From contig NZ_JAKIKX010000008.1 in the NCBI RefSeq assembly GCF_023283925.1, positions 62,001 to 126,000 of the forward strand: DNA of 64,000 nucleotides, read 5' to 3'. Position numbers and translations under genes: made by a program. Of this stretch, positions 28,181 to 37,700 are shown in pieces. Each line of letters opens with the position of its first letter. Positions within the stretch are counted from its first letter, which is position 1. The notes under the pieces are model-generated. The model was not told where the DNA came from, searched no databases, and saw only the letters and a program-made list of their open reading frames with translations. The stretch comes from Shewanella marisflavi. Its GTDB lineage: Bacteria; Pseudomonadota; Gammaproteobacteria; Enterobacterales; Shewanellaceae.

Positions 28181-28951
28181 ATGTTGGCTCGCTCACTGGC
28201 TATGGTTACGGCTCTGATTTTCGGACTCACAGGATGTATTGTGAATGTGAATAGCGCGGGAAGGGATAGCTTCGACTATCACAAGCAGGTGCAATTGACA
28301 TTGGCAGCGAGTGAATTAGATACCCTGGTGGCGCACACCGGTGCCGGTGCCCTGAAGGTGATCGGAGATGCGTCGGTAGAGAGTATTACTTTGGATGCAG
28401 ACATTTATGGTTATGACGGCGCCGAGCCACAATTAACCTTAGTTCGTTCTGGTAACAAGGCTAAGCTGGTTGCTAACTTCGACTCATTCAGCCGACTCTC
28501 TTTTTCGAGCAGCCGTTCTCCTTACATAGACCTCGTGGTCAAGGTGCCAGCCCACATGCAGCTGGATATTAATGATGGCTCAGGTGCCATAGCGATTCGC
28601 GGCGTGCTGGCGGATATGCAGATTGAAGATGGTTCTGGAGCGATAGATATCGACGGTGGCAAAAAGCTCAGTATCGACGATGGTTCTGGCAGTATTACCC
28701 TGACTAATGTGATGGGGGATATCGATATCAATGACGGCTCAGGTAACCTTAGCATAGCGTTGGTCAAGGGTGATGTGACGATTGAAGACGGTTCTGGTGG
28801 CATCGAAGTAAGAGAGGTTGAGGGTAAGGTGACCATAGATGATGGTTCAGGCGGTATTCGCGTCGCGGGCTCTCAAGGTTTGCACATCATAGAGGCGGGT
28901 TCTGGCAGCCTTAGCTTCGACAATATTCAGGGCCAGGTCAGCATAGACTAA
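28181..28951 (+). CDS. DUF4097-like lipoprotein with DGSG beta-helix repeats
   Basis: A 256-residue predicted lipoprotein. The signal ends with the lipobox GLTGC (Cys 19). Residues about 60-125 form a beta-rich DUF4097-like segment. From about residue 129 there are seven consecutive repeats of 17-18 residues, each beginning with I-x-D-G-S-G (IEAGSG in the last) and ending with a hydrophobic turn, consistent with a small parallel beta-helix. AAGGAAGG lies five bases before the ATG. Molecular function is unknown; surface or periplasmic placement is inferred from the lipobox. Confidence 0.82.
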   Translation: MLARSLAMVTALIFGLTGCIVNVNSAGRDSFDYHKQVQLTLAASELDTLVAHTGAGALKVIGDASVESITLDADIYGYDGAEPQLTLVRSGNKAKLVANFDSFSRLSFSSSRSPYIDLVVKVPAHMQLDINDGSGAIAIRGVLADMQIEDGSGAIDIDGGKKLSIDDGSGSITLTNVMGDIDINDGSGNLSIALVKGDVTIEDGSGGIEVREVEGKVTIDDGSGGIRVAGSQGLHIIEAGSGSLSFDNIQGQVSID

Positions 28952-29043
28952 GGCTAGGACTTCCCGGCGCAGAGGCTAATCTAAGGTCTGAATTTGAGTC
29001 CTTGGTTAGCCGCTGCCCACCCCTTTACTATTAGGCAAGTGGG

Positions 29044-29880
29044 TCAGGCTTTCGCCCATTTACCTAGTGTCAATTGCTGCTGAGATCTCAGCTGCTGTCT
29101 GATCAGCAGTGCCGTTGCCAGCATCAGCAATCCCCAGCGCAGTCCAATGATCTGCCACGCCATATGCGATGAAGTCTCTTTAAACTGGCACACCATCAGG
29201 GTGATAAGTAGTATGCCTAAGATGATTCGCCAGTGCCTGTCGCTGACGCGCAGTAGAGGAACGAACGAAGCCAGATAAGCGCAGCTAAGTCCCAACAAGG
29301 CGCCAGCCAGTGTGTCGATTGGCCAGTGAGCACCGACTAAGATGCGCGATAGGGCGATCAGGCTCGCTCCGAACAGGAGTGCCAGCTTAATTTTATTTTG
29401 CTGCGCCACCATGAGAAGGGTGCCTGCAAATAGAAAGGCGCTGGTACTGTGGCCCGAGGGAAAACTGTAGTTCAGGCGCGTTTCGCCAACGATATAGAGA
29501 AAATCGAGGGTCGCAGCGGGTCTAGGGGCATCAAAATATTGTTTCAACAGTGGCACTAAGATCATCGATAGCAGGCTAGCGACTAATACTCTGGGCATTA
29601 ACTCTGGGCGGCGCAGCAGACAGATGAGCACTATGGTGCCTAAGGTGCTGCCGTGGCCTAAATCGGTAATCCCAAGTTGCAGCCATTGAGGAAGATGTGG
29701 TGACAGGCCGTTGATGGCGGCAAAGAGCCCTTGGTTGAGCTCCTTATTCAAACAGAGCAGCATCAGGATGCCGAAGAGGAACAGCAGCATGCCATAGTGG
29801 TTGCGGTCAGTGGTCAATGCCTGCGGACTGTCCCTGCTGGTCAGTGTCTGATTTGGTTGAAACATCACATATCTCTTCAT
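29044..29880 (-). CDS. PAP2-family membrane phosphatase, copy 2
   Basis: A 278-residue integral membrane phosphatase. The three active-site motifs are present: KQYFDAPRP (KX6RP), YSFPSGHSTSAF (SGH) and SRILVGAHWPIDTLAG (RX5HX3D). Six or more hydrophobic segments surround them. Likely substrates are undecaprenyl pyrophosphate or phosphatidic acid/phosphatidylglycerol phosphate, as for PgpB-type enzymes, with the active site on the periplasmic face. It is the second of two tandem paralogues, 60 bases apart. Confidence 0.88.
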   Translation of the reverse strand: MKRYVMFQPNQTLTSRDSPQALTTDRNHYGMLLFLFGILMLLCLNKELNQGLFAAINGLSPHLPQWLQLGITDLGHGSTLGTIVLICLLRRPELMPRVLVASLLSMILVPLLKQYFDAPRPAATLDFLYIVGETRLNYSFPSGHSTSAFLFAGTLLMVAQQNKIKLALLFGASLIALSRILVGAHWPIDTLAGALLGLSCAYLASFVPLLRVSDRHWRIILGILLITLMVCQFKETSSHMAWQIIGLRWGLLMLATALLIRQQLRSQQQLTLGKWAKA

Positions 29881-29940
29881 CTAATAAGCGCCTAGTGTAG
29901 GCTGCAAAGTGTGAAGAAAGCGTGAATGTTACCTTAAGCG

Positions 29941-30759
29941 TTAGCTCTGTGTGGCTAGCCAGCGTTTAACCCGTTGCGCGGTGCCATACTCTCGCCAGAT
30001 CAAGATTGCGGCCGTGCTCAGTAGTCCCCATCTTAATGTCAGGATTGACCAAGTGACCTCTTTATCGAAACTCTTGTCTAACTCACTTACGACTAACACA
30101 CACCAGAGAAAGCTCAGAATGAGGGCCTTGTGGCGCTGAGATAAGCTGATTTCGGGACAATGCGCCGCGGCGTAGGCACAAAAGAGACCGACGAAGGCGC
30201 CCATCACCACATCTTCTGGCCAGTGAGCCCCCACAACAATGCGGGATAGACCTATCAGGGCGGCGAAACTGATTGCCAATAGCTTGATTTGTGTCTGCTT
30301 GTAAGCAAAAAACAGGGTACCGGCAAATAGAAAGGCGGTGGCGGTGTGGCCAGATGGAAAACTGTGCGTGAGACGGATTTCGCCGACAATATTCAGGGTT
30401 TCCAGCAATGCGGCTGGGCGAGGAGCGTCAAAGGTCTGTTTTAGCAGAGGTACCAAAATCAGCGACAGTACGCTAGCGATAATGACCCTGATTAGCAGCT
30501 CGGGGCGCTTGATCAGACAGCAGAGGGTGATCACCCCTAAGGTGACGCCATTACCAAGATCAGTGATGAGCAGGAGCAGGTCTACGGGCGCAAAAGCCGC
30601 GATGCCGTTAAAGAATCTAAACAGGGATAGATTGATCGTGGTGTCTAACAGCACGAGGTGCAGACAGAGCAGAATCAATAGTAATCCAATAAAGCCGCGT
30701 CCCTGGTAACTGTCTTGCGCAGGCATTCCCATCGCCTTTGCTTGTTTTAGTAATTTCAT
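29941..30759 (-). CDS. PAP2-family membrane phosphatase, copy 1
   Basis: A 272-residue paralogue of the following gene with the same catalytic motifs: KQTFDAPRP, HSFPSGHTATAF and SRIVVGAHWPEDVVMG. The membrane topology is the same. Sequence resemblance over the whole length, including LITDLGNGVTLG versus ITDLGHGSTLG, indicates tandem duplication followed by divergence. Same likely substrate class, undecaprenyl pyrophosphate or a lipid phosphate. Confidence 0.88.
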   Translation of the reverse strand: MKLLKQAKAMGMPAQDSYQGRGFIGLLLILLCLHLVLLDTTINLSLFRFFNGIAAFAPVDLLLLITDLGNGVTLGVITLCCLIKRPELLIRVIIASVLSLILVPLLKQTFDAPRPAALLETLNIVGEIRLTHSFPSGHTATAFLFAGTLFFAYKQTQIKLLAISFAALIGLSRIVVGAHWPEDVVMGAFVGLFCAYAAAHCPEISLSQRHKALILSFLWCVLVVSELDKSFDKEVTWSILTLRWGLLSTAAILIWREYGTAQRVKRWLATQS

Positions 30760-30920
30760 TGTTTTTCCACATAAACGCGCCCGCCTAAGATAGAGGTTTG
30801 TTATGGGGAAGTAAAGGTGTTTAGCTTGTGTTAAATCTTTGATTAATATCTCTTTGGGTTTGGCTATTTGGTTTGTTTCACCCTTAATCTATGATTTTTA
30901 GTTTTTTATCCACATAGATG

Positions 30921-31208
30921 TCATGGCTTTTCGGTATTTGCATCAAATTGTATGAGTGCGAGTTTTTGTGTTTTTGTGAGCCTTTTCACGGCTATTTCAC
31001 GCTTTAGTGCCGCCGAGTGGCTACCCACCTGTTCACGGTAGACTAAGGCCAGGGGCCCCTTGCCCCGCAGAAACTTGGCGGTCTTGGGGCCGTTGTCGCT
31101 ATGCTCCTTGAAACGGCGGTCTATATCTGTGGTGATGCCGGTATAGAGTTGTCCCTTGGCGCAGCGGATCATATAAAGACTCCATAGCGGAGCAGCTGTC
31201 TGGGTCAT
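30921..31208 (-). CDS. GIY-YIG nuclease-superfamily protein (YhbQ/UPF0213 type)
   Basis: A 95-residue single-domain GIY-YIG protein. The start I choose is MTQTAAPLWSLYMIRC at 31208, because the similarity begins there; the frame is open further upstream, but that part lies inside the oligopeptidase gene. Motif: SLYMIRCAKGQLYTGITTD, then RRFKEHSDNGPKTAKFLRGKGP, typical of YhbQ-like proteins whose DNA-related role is uncertain. The ATG lies one base after the stop codon of the oligopeptidase gene (TAATATG), giving translational coupling. Confidence 0.88.
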   Translation of the reverse strand: MTQTAAPLWSLYMIRCAKGQLYTGITTDIDRRFKEHSDNGPKTAKFLRGKGPLALVYREQVGSHSAALKREIAVKRLTKTQKLALIQFDANTEKP

Positions 31209-31209
31209 A

Positions 31210-33270
31210 TTACGCCAGCCCCAGCAGGCCGAGGAAAAAGGCATACTCTTCGGCCGTGTCTTCATAGTGACGGTAGCGGCCGCTTTTGCCGCCATGACCC
31301 GCGTCCATATTGATATGAAATAAGAGTAGATGATCGTCAGTCTTATATTCTCTAAGCTTCGCGACCCATTTGGCGGGCTCGAAATATTGTACTTGAGAGT
31401 CATGTAACCCTGTGGTCACCAGCAGGTGAGGGTAGGCCTGCCGACTGACGTTATCGTAAGGCGAATAGCTCAGCATAGTGTGGTAGGCCTCGGCCTCGTT
31501 AGGATTTCCCCACTCATCATATTCATTGGTGGTTAGTGGCAGCGATTCATCTAACATGGTGGTGACGACATCGACAAAGGGTACATGGGCCCCGACAGCA
31601 AAATAGTGCTGTGGAGCCTGGTTGATCACGGCTCCCATTAGCAGTCCACCGGCGCTGCCACCGCTGGCGACCACCTTATCTTTGGCGCAATAGCCCTGTT
31701 CAACTAAGGCTTGGGTGACATCGATAAAGTCGTTGAAACTGTTCTGTTTGTGCATGAGTTTGCCCGCCTCATACCAGGGGCGTCCCAGCATCTCACCACC
31801 ACGCACATGGGCGATAGCATAGACGACGCCTCGATCCAGCAGACTGACAATGGCGCTGTCGAAATCTGGTTCTATAGTGTAACCGTAGGCGCCATAACCA
31901 TATTGATACAAGGGGTTGCTGCCATCCTGGCGGAAGGTGTCTTTGCGATACACTAAGGTCACTGGCACCTTGGCGCCGTCTCTGGCATCGATGAAGAGTC
32001 GTTCAGTCTGATAGTCTTGGCTGTCGAAACCACCGAGAACCTTCTCCTGCTTCAACAATTGTCTGGCCGTTGTCTGGGAAAGATCCAGTTGGTAGATGGA
32101 CTCGGGTGTAGAGAGGCTGGCGTAGTAGATCCGCAGATAATGGCTATCCTGGCTGGGGTTGACGTCTAGCCCTACCACATAGGCGGCGTCGTCGAAGGCA
32201 AGCTCATACTCAGGTTGGCCGTTGAGGGGCAAGATGCGTATTTGACTCAGTCCCTGATGGCGATACTGCACCACCAGATAGTCTCTCAGTACTAAAAGAT
32301 CTTCCAGGCGGCGAGCGTCATCGGCCGCGATCACCTCCTGCCAACGGTTTTTATCGCCGATCTCACTTTCCTTGGCTTTCATCAGACGGAAGTTGACCGC
32401 CTGCCAGTTGGTGAGTATGTAATACTCATCGCCGCGCTTGGCCACCGAGTATTCGTGTCCGGTCTCACGCGCCAGTAGAGGCTCAAATTGCCCATTACTC
32501 AGATCGGCATTGAGCACCGAGACTTGGCTGGTGGTTGTGCTCTCGTGAGTCAGTAAGATACGCGACTCATCCAGGCTTTTTGAAATCGACAGATAGAAGC
32601 TGTCGTCGCTTTCCTCATAGACCAGACGGTCGCTCGATTGTGGCTCACCCAAACGGTGGCAATAGACACGATTACCTAATAGGGTTTGCGGATCTTTGGC
32701 GATATAAAATAGGTGCCGGTTATCGTTGGCCCACACTATTTCGCCATCGGTATCAGTTAGCGTGTCATTGAGCCATTCATCGGTGTCCAGGCGTTTAATG
32801 CTGATGGTGTAGATGCGCCGACTCAGGGTATCTTCACTGATGGCGAGCAAGGACTCGTTGGGGCTGACACTAAGAGCTCCCAGGCTATAAAATTCCTGGC
32901 CTTCCGCTCTAAGATTGGCATCCAGTAGCAGCTGTTCATCGCCCTCCTGTACAGGTTTTCGGGCAAATAGCGGGTATTCCCCATCGCCTTGATAACGCTT
33001 GTAATACCAATGGCTGTGCCAGCGATAGGGTACGCTCGACTCATCCCTGTCCAGACGGTTGATCAACTCGTCAAACAGCTGTTGCTGCAAAGGCTTAAAG
33101 GGAGCAAAACAGGCTTCATGGTAGCGGTTTTCCGCCTCAAGATGTGCCAATACCTGGGGAGACTGGCGAGTATCGTCTCTGAGCCAAAAGTAGTTATCAA
33201 TACGCTCACCGCCATGATGCTTGAGTCGATGGGGGTGTTTGTGGGCGATGGGGGGATTTATCCCTGGCAT
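31210..33270 (-). CDS. ptrB: Oligopeptidase B (protease II), S9A prolyl oligopeptidase family
   Basis: A 686-residue serine peptidase cleaving after Lys/Arg in short peptides. The N-terminal seven-bladed propeller (about 70-400) is followed by an alpha/beta-hydrolase domain. The nucleophile is in VASGGSAGGLLMG, the catalytic Asp is in the GLHDSQVQYFEPAKW segment, and the His in MDAGHGGKSGRY. The N-terminal sequence HGGERIDNYFWLRDD is characteristic of PtrB. Followed immediately by the GIY-YIG gene. The symbol rests on overall resemblance to PtrB. Confidence 0.9.
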   Translation of the reverse strand: MPGINPPIAHKHPHRLKHHGGERIDNYFWLRDDTRQSPQVLAHLEAENRYHEACFAPFKPLQQQLFDELINRLDRDESSVPYRWHSHWYYKRYQGDGEYPLFARKPVQEGDEQLLLDANLRAEGQEFYSLGALSVSPNESLLAISEDTLSRRIYTISIKRLDTDEWLNDTLTDTDGEIVWANDNRHLFYIAKDPQTLLGNRVYCHRLGEPQSSDRLVYEESDDSFYLSISKSLDESRILLTHESTTTSQVSVLNADLSNGQFEPLLARETGHEYSVAKRGDEYYILTNWQAVNFRLMKAKESEIGDKNRWQEVIAADDARRLEDLLVLRDYLVVQYRHQGLSQIRILPLNGQPEYELAFDDAAYVVGLDVNPSQDSHYLRIYYASLSTPESIYQLDLSQTTARQLLKQEKVLGGFDSQDYQTERLFIDARDGAKVPVTLVYRKDTFRQDGSNPLYQYGYGAYGYTIEPDFDSAIVSLLDRGVVYAIAHVRGGEMLGRPWYEAGKLMHKQNSFNDFIDVTQALVEQGYCAKDKVVASGGSAGGLLMGAVINQAPQHYFAVGAHVPFVDVVTTMLDESLPLTTNEYDEWGNPNEAEAYHTMLSYSPYDNVSRQAYPHLLVTTGLHDSQVQYFEPAKWVAKLREYKTDDHLLLFHINMDAGHGGKSGRYRHYEDTAEEYAFFLGLLGLA

Positions 33271-33410
33271 TGGGCAGACCTTGTATTAGCAAAAAGAGAG
33301 CTGAGCTTGAAGCATGAGCTTAGGTGATCTGCCTTACACTTGTCACCCCTTGGACTTGTACTTTGGTGGATTTAGGCGCACCATAGCGGCGCTTTCCTGC
33401 GATGGAAAGT

Positions 33411-33590
33411 AAGTTCTCAGGGCGGGGTGAGACTCCCCACCGGCGGTGATCATCTTATAAGATGTAAGCCCGCGAGCGCCTATCCCAGTGGGATAGGGTC
33501 AGCAGATCTGGTGACGTGCGCGACTAGCCACCTATTCCAGAGCCGACGGTAATGAGCACCTAGGTGCACTAAGTCCGGATGAAAGAGAAT
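33411..33590 (+). ncRNA. FMN riboswitch (RFN element)
   Basis: All conserved blocks of the RFN element are present in order: TTCTCAGGGCGGGGTGAGA, CTCCCCACCGGCGGT, AGCCCGCGAGCG, GGTCAGCAGATCTGGTG, CCAGAGCCGACGGT and AGTCCGGATGAAAGAGAA. It precedes ribB, the usual target in gammaproteobacteria, and represses when FMN is bound. About 160 bases between the aptamer and the ribB start form the expression platform. Confidence 0.97.
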
Positions 33591-33753
33591 ATAAGATAGC
33601 GTGACCGTGAGCAGCCTGGCGAATGCCTGGATGATGCTTGCGTCTGTACACCTCTTATTCGGCGAGTCTGGGAGTCTCATCCTGGCGCAGCCATTTTCTG
33701 CATGCCCTGATTCTGGAAAAAACCATTTTATTAGTCTTACTAAGGATTTAACC

Positions 33754-34407
33754 ATGAATCAGTCTCTACTTTCTCCTTTTGGTGATGCCATTACCCGTGT
33801 CGAAGCTGCCTTAACGGCGCTGCGTGCCGGCCAAGGTGTATTGGTGGTCGATGATGAAGATCGCGAAAATGAAGGCGACCTTATCTATAGCGCCGAGCAT
33901 CTTACTAATCAGCAGATGGCCCTGCTTATCCGTGAATGCAGCGGCATTGTCTGTCTCTGTCTGACCGACGAACGGGTAAAACAGCTGGACCTGCCACCTA
34001 TGGTTCAAGACAACTCCAGTCAGTATGGCACCGCCTTTACTGTGAGCATCGAGGCAAAGGTTGGGGTGACAACCGGGGTTTCTGCCGCCGATCGCGTTAC
34101 TACCATCAAGGCCGCGATAGCCGATGACGCCAAGCCAAGCGACCTTGCACGTCCTGGCCATGTTTACCCACTAAGGGCACAGCCGGGTGGTGTATTGACC
34201 CGCCGCGGGCATACAGAGGGCACCATAGATCTGATGAAGCTGGCCGGCCTTAAGCCTGCTGGTGTGCTTTGTGAGGTCACCAATGTCGACGGCACCATGG
34301 CGCGACTGCCTGAGATCATCGCCTTCGGCCAGCAGCATCAGATGCCGGTACTGACCATAGAAGATATCGTCTGCTATCGTAAGTCTTTGCTTGAGAAAGT
34401 GAGTTAA
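33754..34407 (+). CDS. ribB: 3,4-dihydroxy-2-butanone 4-phosphate synthase RibB
   Basis: A 217-residue enzyme converting ribulose 5-phosphate to 3,4-dihydroxy-2-butanone 4-phosphate plus formate in riboflavin synthesis. Start ATG 33754 has AAGGA seven bases upstream; longer in-frame starts lie in the riboswitch expression platform. Motifs: [13 protein letters not shown] (metal and phosphate site), [21 protein letters not shown] and [13 protein letters not shown]. Length matches the monofunctional E. coli enzyme, with no GTP cyclohydrolase II fusion. Confidence 0.96.
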   Translation: MNQSLLSPFGDAITRVEAALTALRAGQGVLVVDDEDRENEGDLIYSAEHLTNQQMALLIRECSGIVCLCLTDERVKQLDLPPMVQDNSSQYGTAFTVSIEAKVGVTTGVSAADRVTTIKAAIADDAKPSDLARPGHVYPLRAQPGGVLTRRGHTEGTIDLMKLAGLKPAGVLCEVTNVDGTMARLPEIIAFGQQHQMPVLTIEDIVCYRKSLLEKVS

Positions 34408-34428
34408 TTAAAAGCGAGTTAATTAAAA
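34401..34428. repeat. Two 13-bp direct repeats at the ribB stop codon
   Basis: GAGTTAATTAAAA occurs at 34401-34413 and 34416-34428, overlapping the ribB stop codon. Confidence 0.75.
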
Positions 34429-34430
34429 AT

Positions 34431-34461
34431 AAACAAAGAGCCAATATTTGGCTCTTTGTTT
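34431..34461. terminator. Rho-independent terminator after ribB
   Basis: A perfect 14-bp stem whose arms are AAACAAAGAGCCAA and its complement, with loop TAT; the A/T ends allow function in both directions. The 290 bases from here to the next gene hold a tandem repeat (below) and otherwise nothing I can identify. Confidence 0.9.
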
Positions 34462-34465
34462 ATCA

Positions 34466-34491
34466 ATATAAGCTAAAAATATAAGCTAAAA
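34466..34491. repeat. Tandem duplication of 13 bp
   Basis: ATATAAGCTAAAA is repeated twice without a gap, just past the ribB terminator. Confidence 0.75.
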
Positions 34492-34751
34492 CCCCTGTTC
34501 AATTCATCGACAATCAGGGATAAGCATGTCTCTTGTTTGTTGGTATCGGTAGCCGTTCTCTTATTCGCTTCCCTAAATGCCAATTAAAAATAACAACTTA
34601 GTATACATTGTATCCTAGTGCTTCTATTTTCGTGACCTAGATTAGACTTTGGTGAAATAGGTATGACGCCAACGTTCGGCTATGTTACTACTCTCAGACC
34701 CTATTTTTCGTAGCGTCTGCTTTTGTGGTTATCGAGCAAGGAGCGCTTTAG

Positions 34752-37700
34752 ATGTCATCTATGCTGAATCGGTATAGTCTGAGCCAGAAGTTAATTTTGC
34801 TGGCGACTATCCCTATGTTGCTGCTGTTGATCTTCGGCAGCTTGCGTATGTTCGATCTTGTTGAACGCCAGCAGACGGCACAGCGTAACGCCCTTGGTGT
34901 TGTGATCACCGAGCAGAGCCAGAAATTGATCTTTGCTCTGCAAAATGAACGTGGCTTGTCTGCGGGCATAGTCGCCAGTCAGGGGGCTCAGTTTCAGCAG
35001 CGTCTTTTAGCTCAGCGAAGCCAAACAGACAAGCTGTTGCATGAGCTGTTAGATGCGCCCGACATTGCCGCCTTAAATCGCTCCCTCAATGATGTTGACC
35101 GGCCCAGCGTTAATTTGCAGCAGAGTGTCGCAACCATTCATGCCTTAGCCGACCGGCTAAAGACGATTCGCCAGGATATCGACAGGGGCGATGAGGGCGT
35201 AAGCTTTAACTATTACAGCGAGTTTACTCAACACCTCTTGGTGCTCATCTCTCAGATTCAATCTCAGGTGCAAAATATTCAACTGGCTAAGGCCTATAAC
35301 GATCTAATCCATATGTTGAAGTTGCAGGAGCTGGTGGGAAAAGATCGTGATCTGATGAATCGCCTCTTGTCTGCCGACAGCCTGGACTCTCAAGCCTATC
35401 TCTCTCAGTACGCGATGAAAAATGATCTGCTTGATGCCTTTCATGAGATGTTGTCGACAACCTCTGCCGCCGACCGCGCCTTAGTCGAGGAGACCCTAGA
35501 TAACGAAGCGCTTCAGGAGCTGAATGAGATTAAGGAGCGAGTGAGAGGACAGGTAAGTCTGATCTCTATGGCGAACCAACTTAGGAATCGACTCGGCTTT
35601 GGTGGATTGATCGATCACTATCAGGATTTCTTGCTCTCGGGTGAAGAGGCTCACCTGCTGCTGTTTGCCGAAGATAGCCTAGCGATTCAGGCGCTATTAC
35701 AACAGGCTCAAACCTTGCCTTACCTCACCTTGCATCAGCGTCAGGCACTGCAAACCATTGCCAGTACGGTGGAGCAGTATCGTCAGTCGGTCGATGCCGA
35801 GCGGGCACACAAGCGGGCGGGGAATGCTGGTCCACTGCCTGAACTGCTCCGCTCCGGCACAGAAGATCAAGCTATGTTAGCTGCGTTGGCACAGCTGCAA
35901 CAGCAAGCACCTATCGTCAGTAGTGAATCTTGGTGGGTATTATCCAGCGATGCCTTGGGGCTGATGAATCAAGCCAGTTTAACTTTGAGTAGCAATATCG
36001 CCCGAGTCGCTGAACGTCAGGGGCGTGAGGCTGAGTTACTCTTGCTGTTAGGCATAGTGGCGGCCCTGTGTAACTTTTTATTTTTGGTGATCTTGGGGCG
36101 AATTATTGTCAATAATCTGGTGACCCGTATCGGTACGGTCGCCTCTTTGATGCAGCGTATGGCGCAGGATACCCAACTGCAACTCTCTGTGCCCGTGGAT
36201 GGCAATGATGAGGTGGCCAAGATGTCGATGGCGTTAAACGCTATGTTGAGCGAGCGTCAGAAGGCCAATCGCGAACTCTCTTTGGCCTCTGCGGTGTTTG
36301 AGTATTGCACCGAAGGCATTGTCGTTACTGACAGGGATAACCTTATCGAGGCGGTTAACCCCGCCTTTACTCAGATCACGGGATATAGCCTGGAGGAAGT
36401 CAAGGGGCGCAGTCCGGCGATTCTCAACTCTCATCAGCAGCCCCGCCACTTTTACGAGCAGATGTGGCAGTCACTTAAGCAGTATGGTAAGTGGCAGGGG
36501 GAGATCTGGAACAAGCGAAAGAATGGCCAGATCTATCCCGAATACCTCGCCATTACGGTAGTAAAGGATGACAAGGGGCGTGTGGTGCAACACATAGGTC
36601 TATTCCTGGATATCAGTAATCGCAAGAAATATGAACAGGATATCTGGTACAAGTCTAACTATGATGCCCTGACCAACTTGCCCAATCGTCAGCTCTATAA
36701 CGCCAAGTTGTCGCAGATGTTACAACTCGCCGAGCAGCGTTGCTGCGCCGTGGCCGTGCTATTTATCGATCTGGACAGGTTTAAATACATTAACGATATC
36801 TATGGCCATGCGGTGGGTGATGAGCTTCTGCAGGTTGCCGCCGCCAGGCTTGAGTCATTGCTTGAGCAACACGATTTCGTGGCGCGTCTCAGTGGTGACG
36901 AATTTGTGGTGGTGATGGGGCATACTCAACATCAAGGGGAGATAGAGCAGCGTGCAAAGCAGATCTTGCAGCATCTGTCCTCGCCCTTCGGTATCAATCG
37001 CAACGAGCTGTTGATCTCCGCTAGTGTCGGCATCAGCTGTTATCCCGGTAATGGCAGTAGTGTGGAGGTGTTAACGCGCAACGCCGAGACCGCCATGTAT
37101 CAGGCTAAACAGGATGGCCGTAACTGTTTCGGCTATTTCTCTGCCGACATGAACAGTAATATGTTAGCACGTATTACGCTGGAACAGTCGTTACGCAGCG
37201 CCGTACTGCAACATGAGTTTTGCTTGCATTATCAGCCGATTGTCGAGACCAGTAGTGGTGAGGGCGTAGCCGTTGAGGCGCTGCTGCGTTGGCATCATCC
37301 CAAGAAGGGACTCGTGTCGCCCGATGAGTTTATCCCCATTGCTGAGGAGACCGGGTTAATCGAACCCATAGGCGAGTGGGTTATCCAGCAGGCGCTGCGG
37401 GATTTGAGTCATTGGCATAGCCAGGGACTGATGATCGACATGGCCATCAACGTTTCTAGTCGTCAGCTCAACCATAGCGATCCAAATCATTTTGCCTGTA
37501 TGCTCAACGGCTTGCTGCAGAAGTATGATGTGGCCCCTCAATATGTACATATAGAGATCACCGAATCTATCCTGATGGCCGATACCGAACTGTCCCTTAA
37601 AGCTTTAACGGCCATTCGTCATCTTGGGGTCGAGATCTATCTGGACGATTTTGGTACGGGCTACTCTTCCCTCAGCTACCTCAAGCAGTTCCCCATCTCT

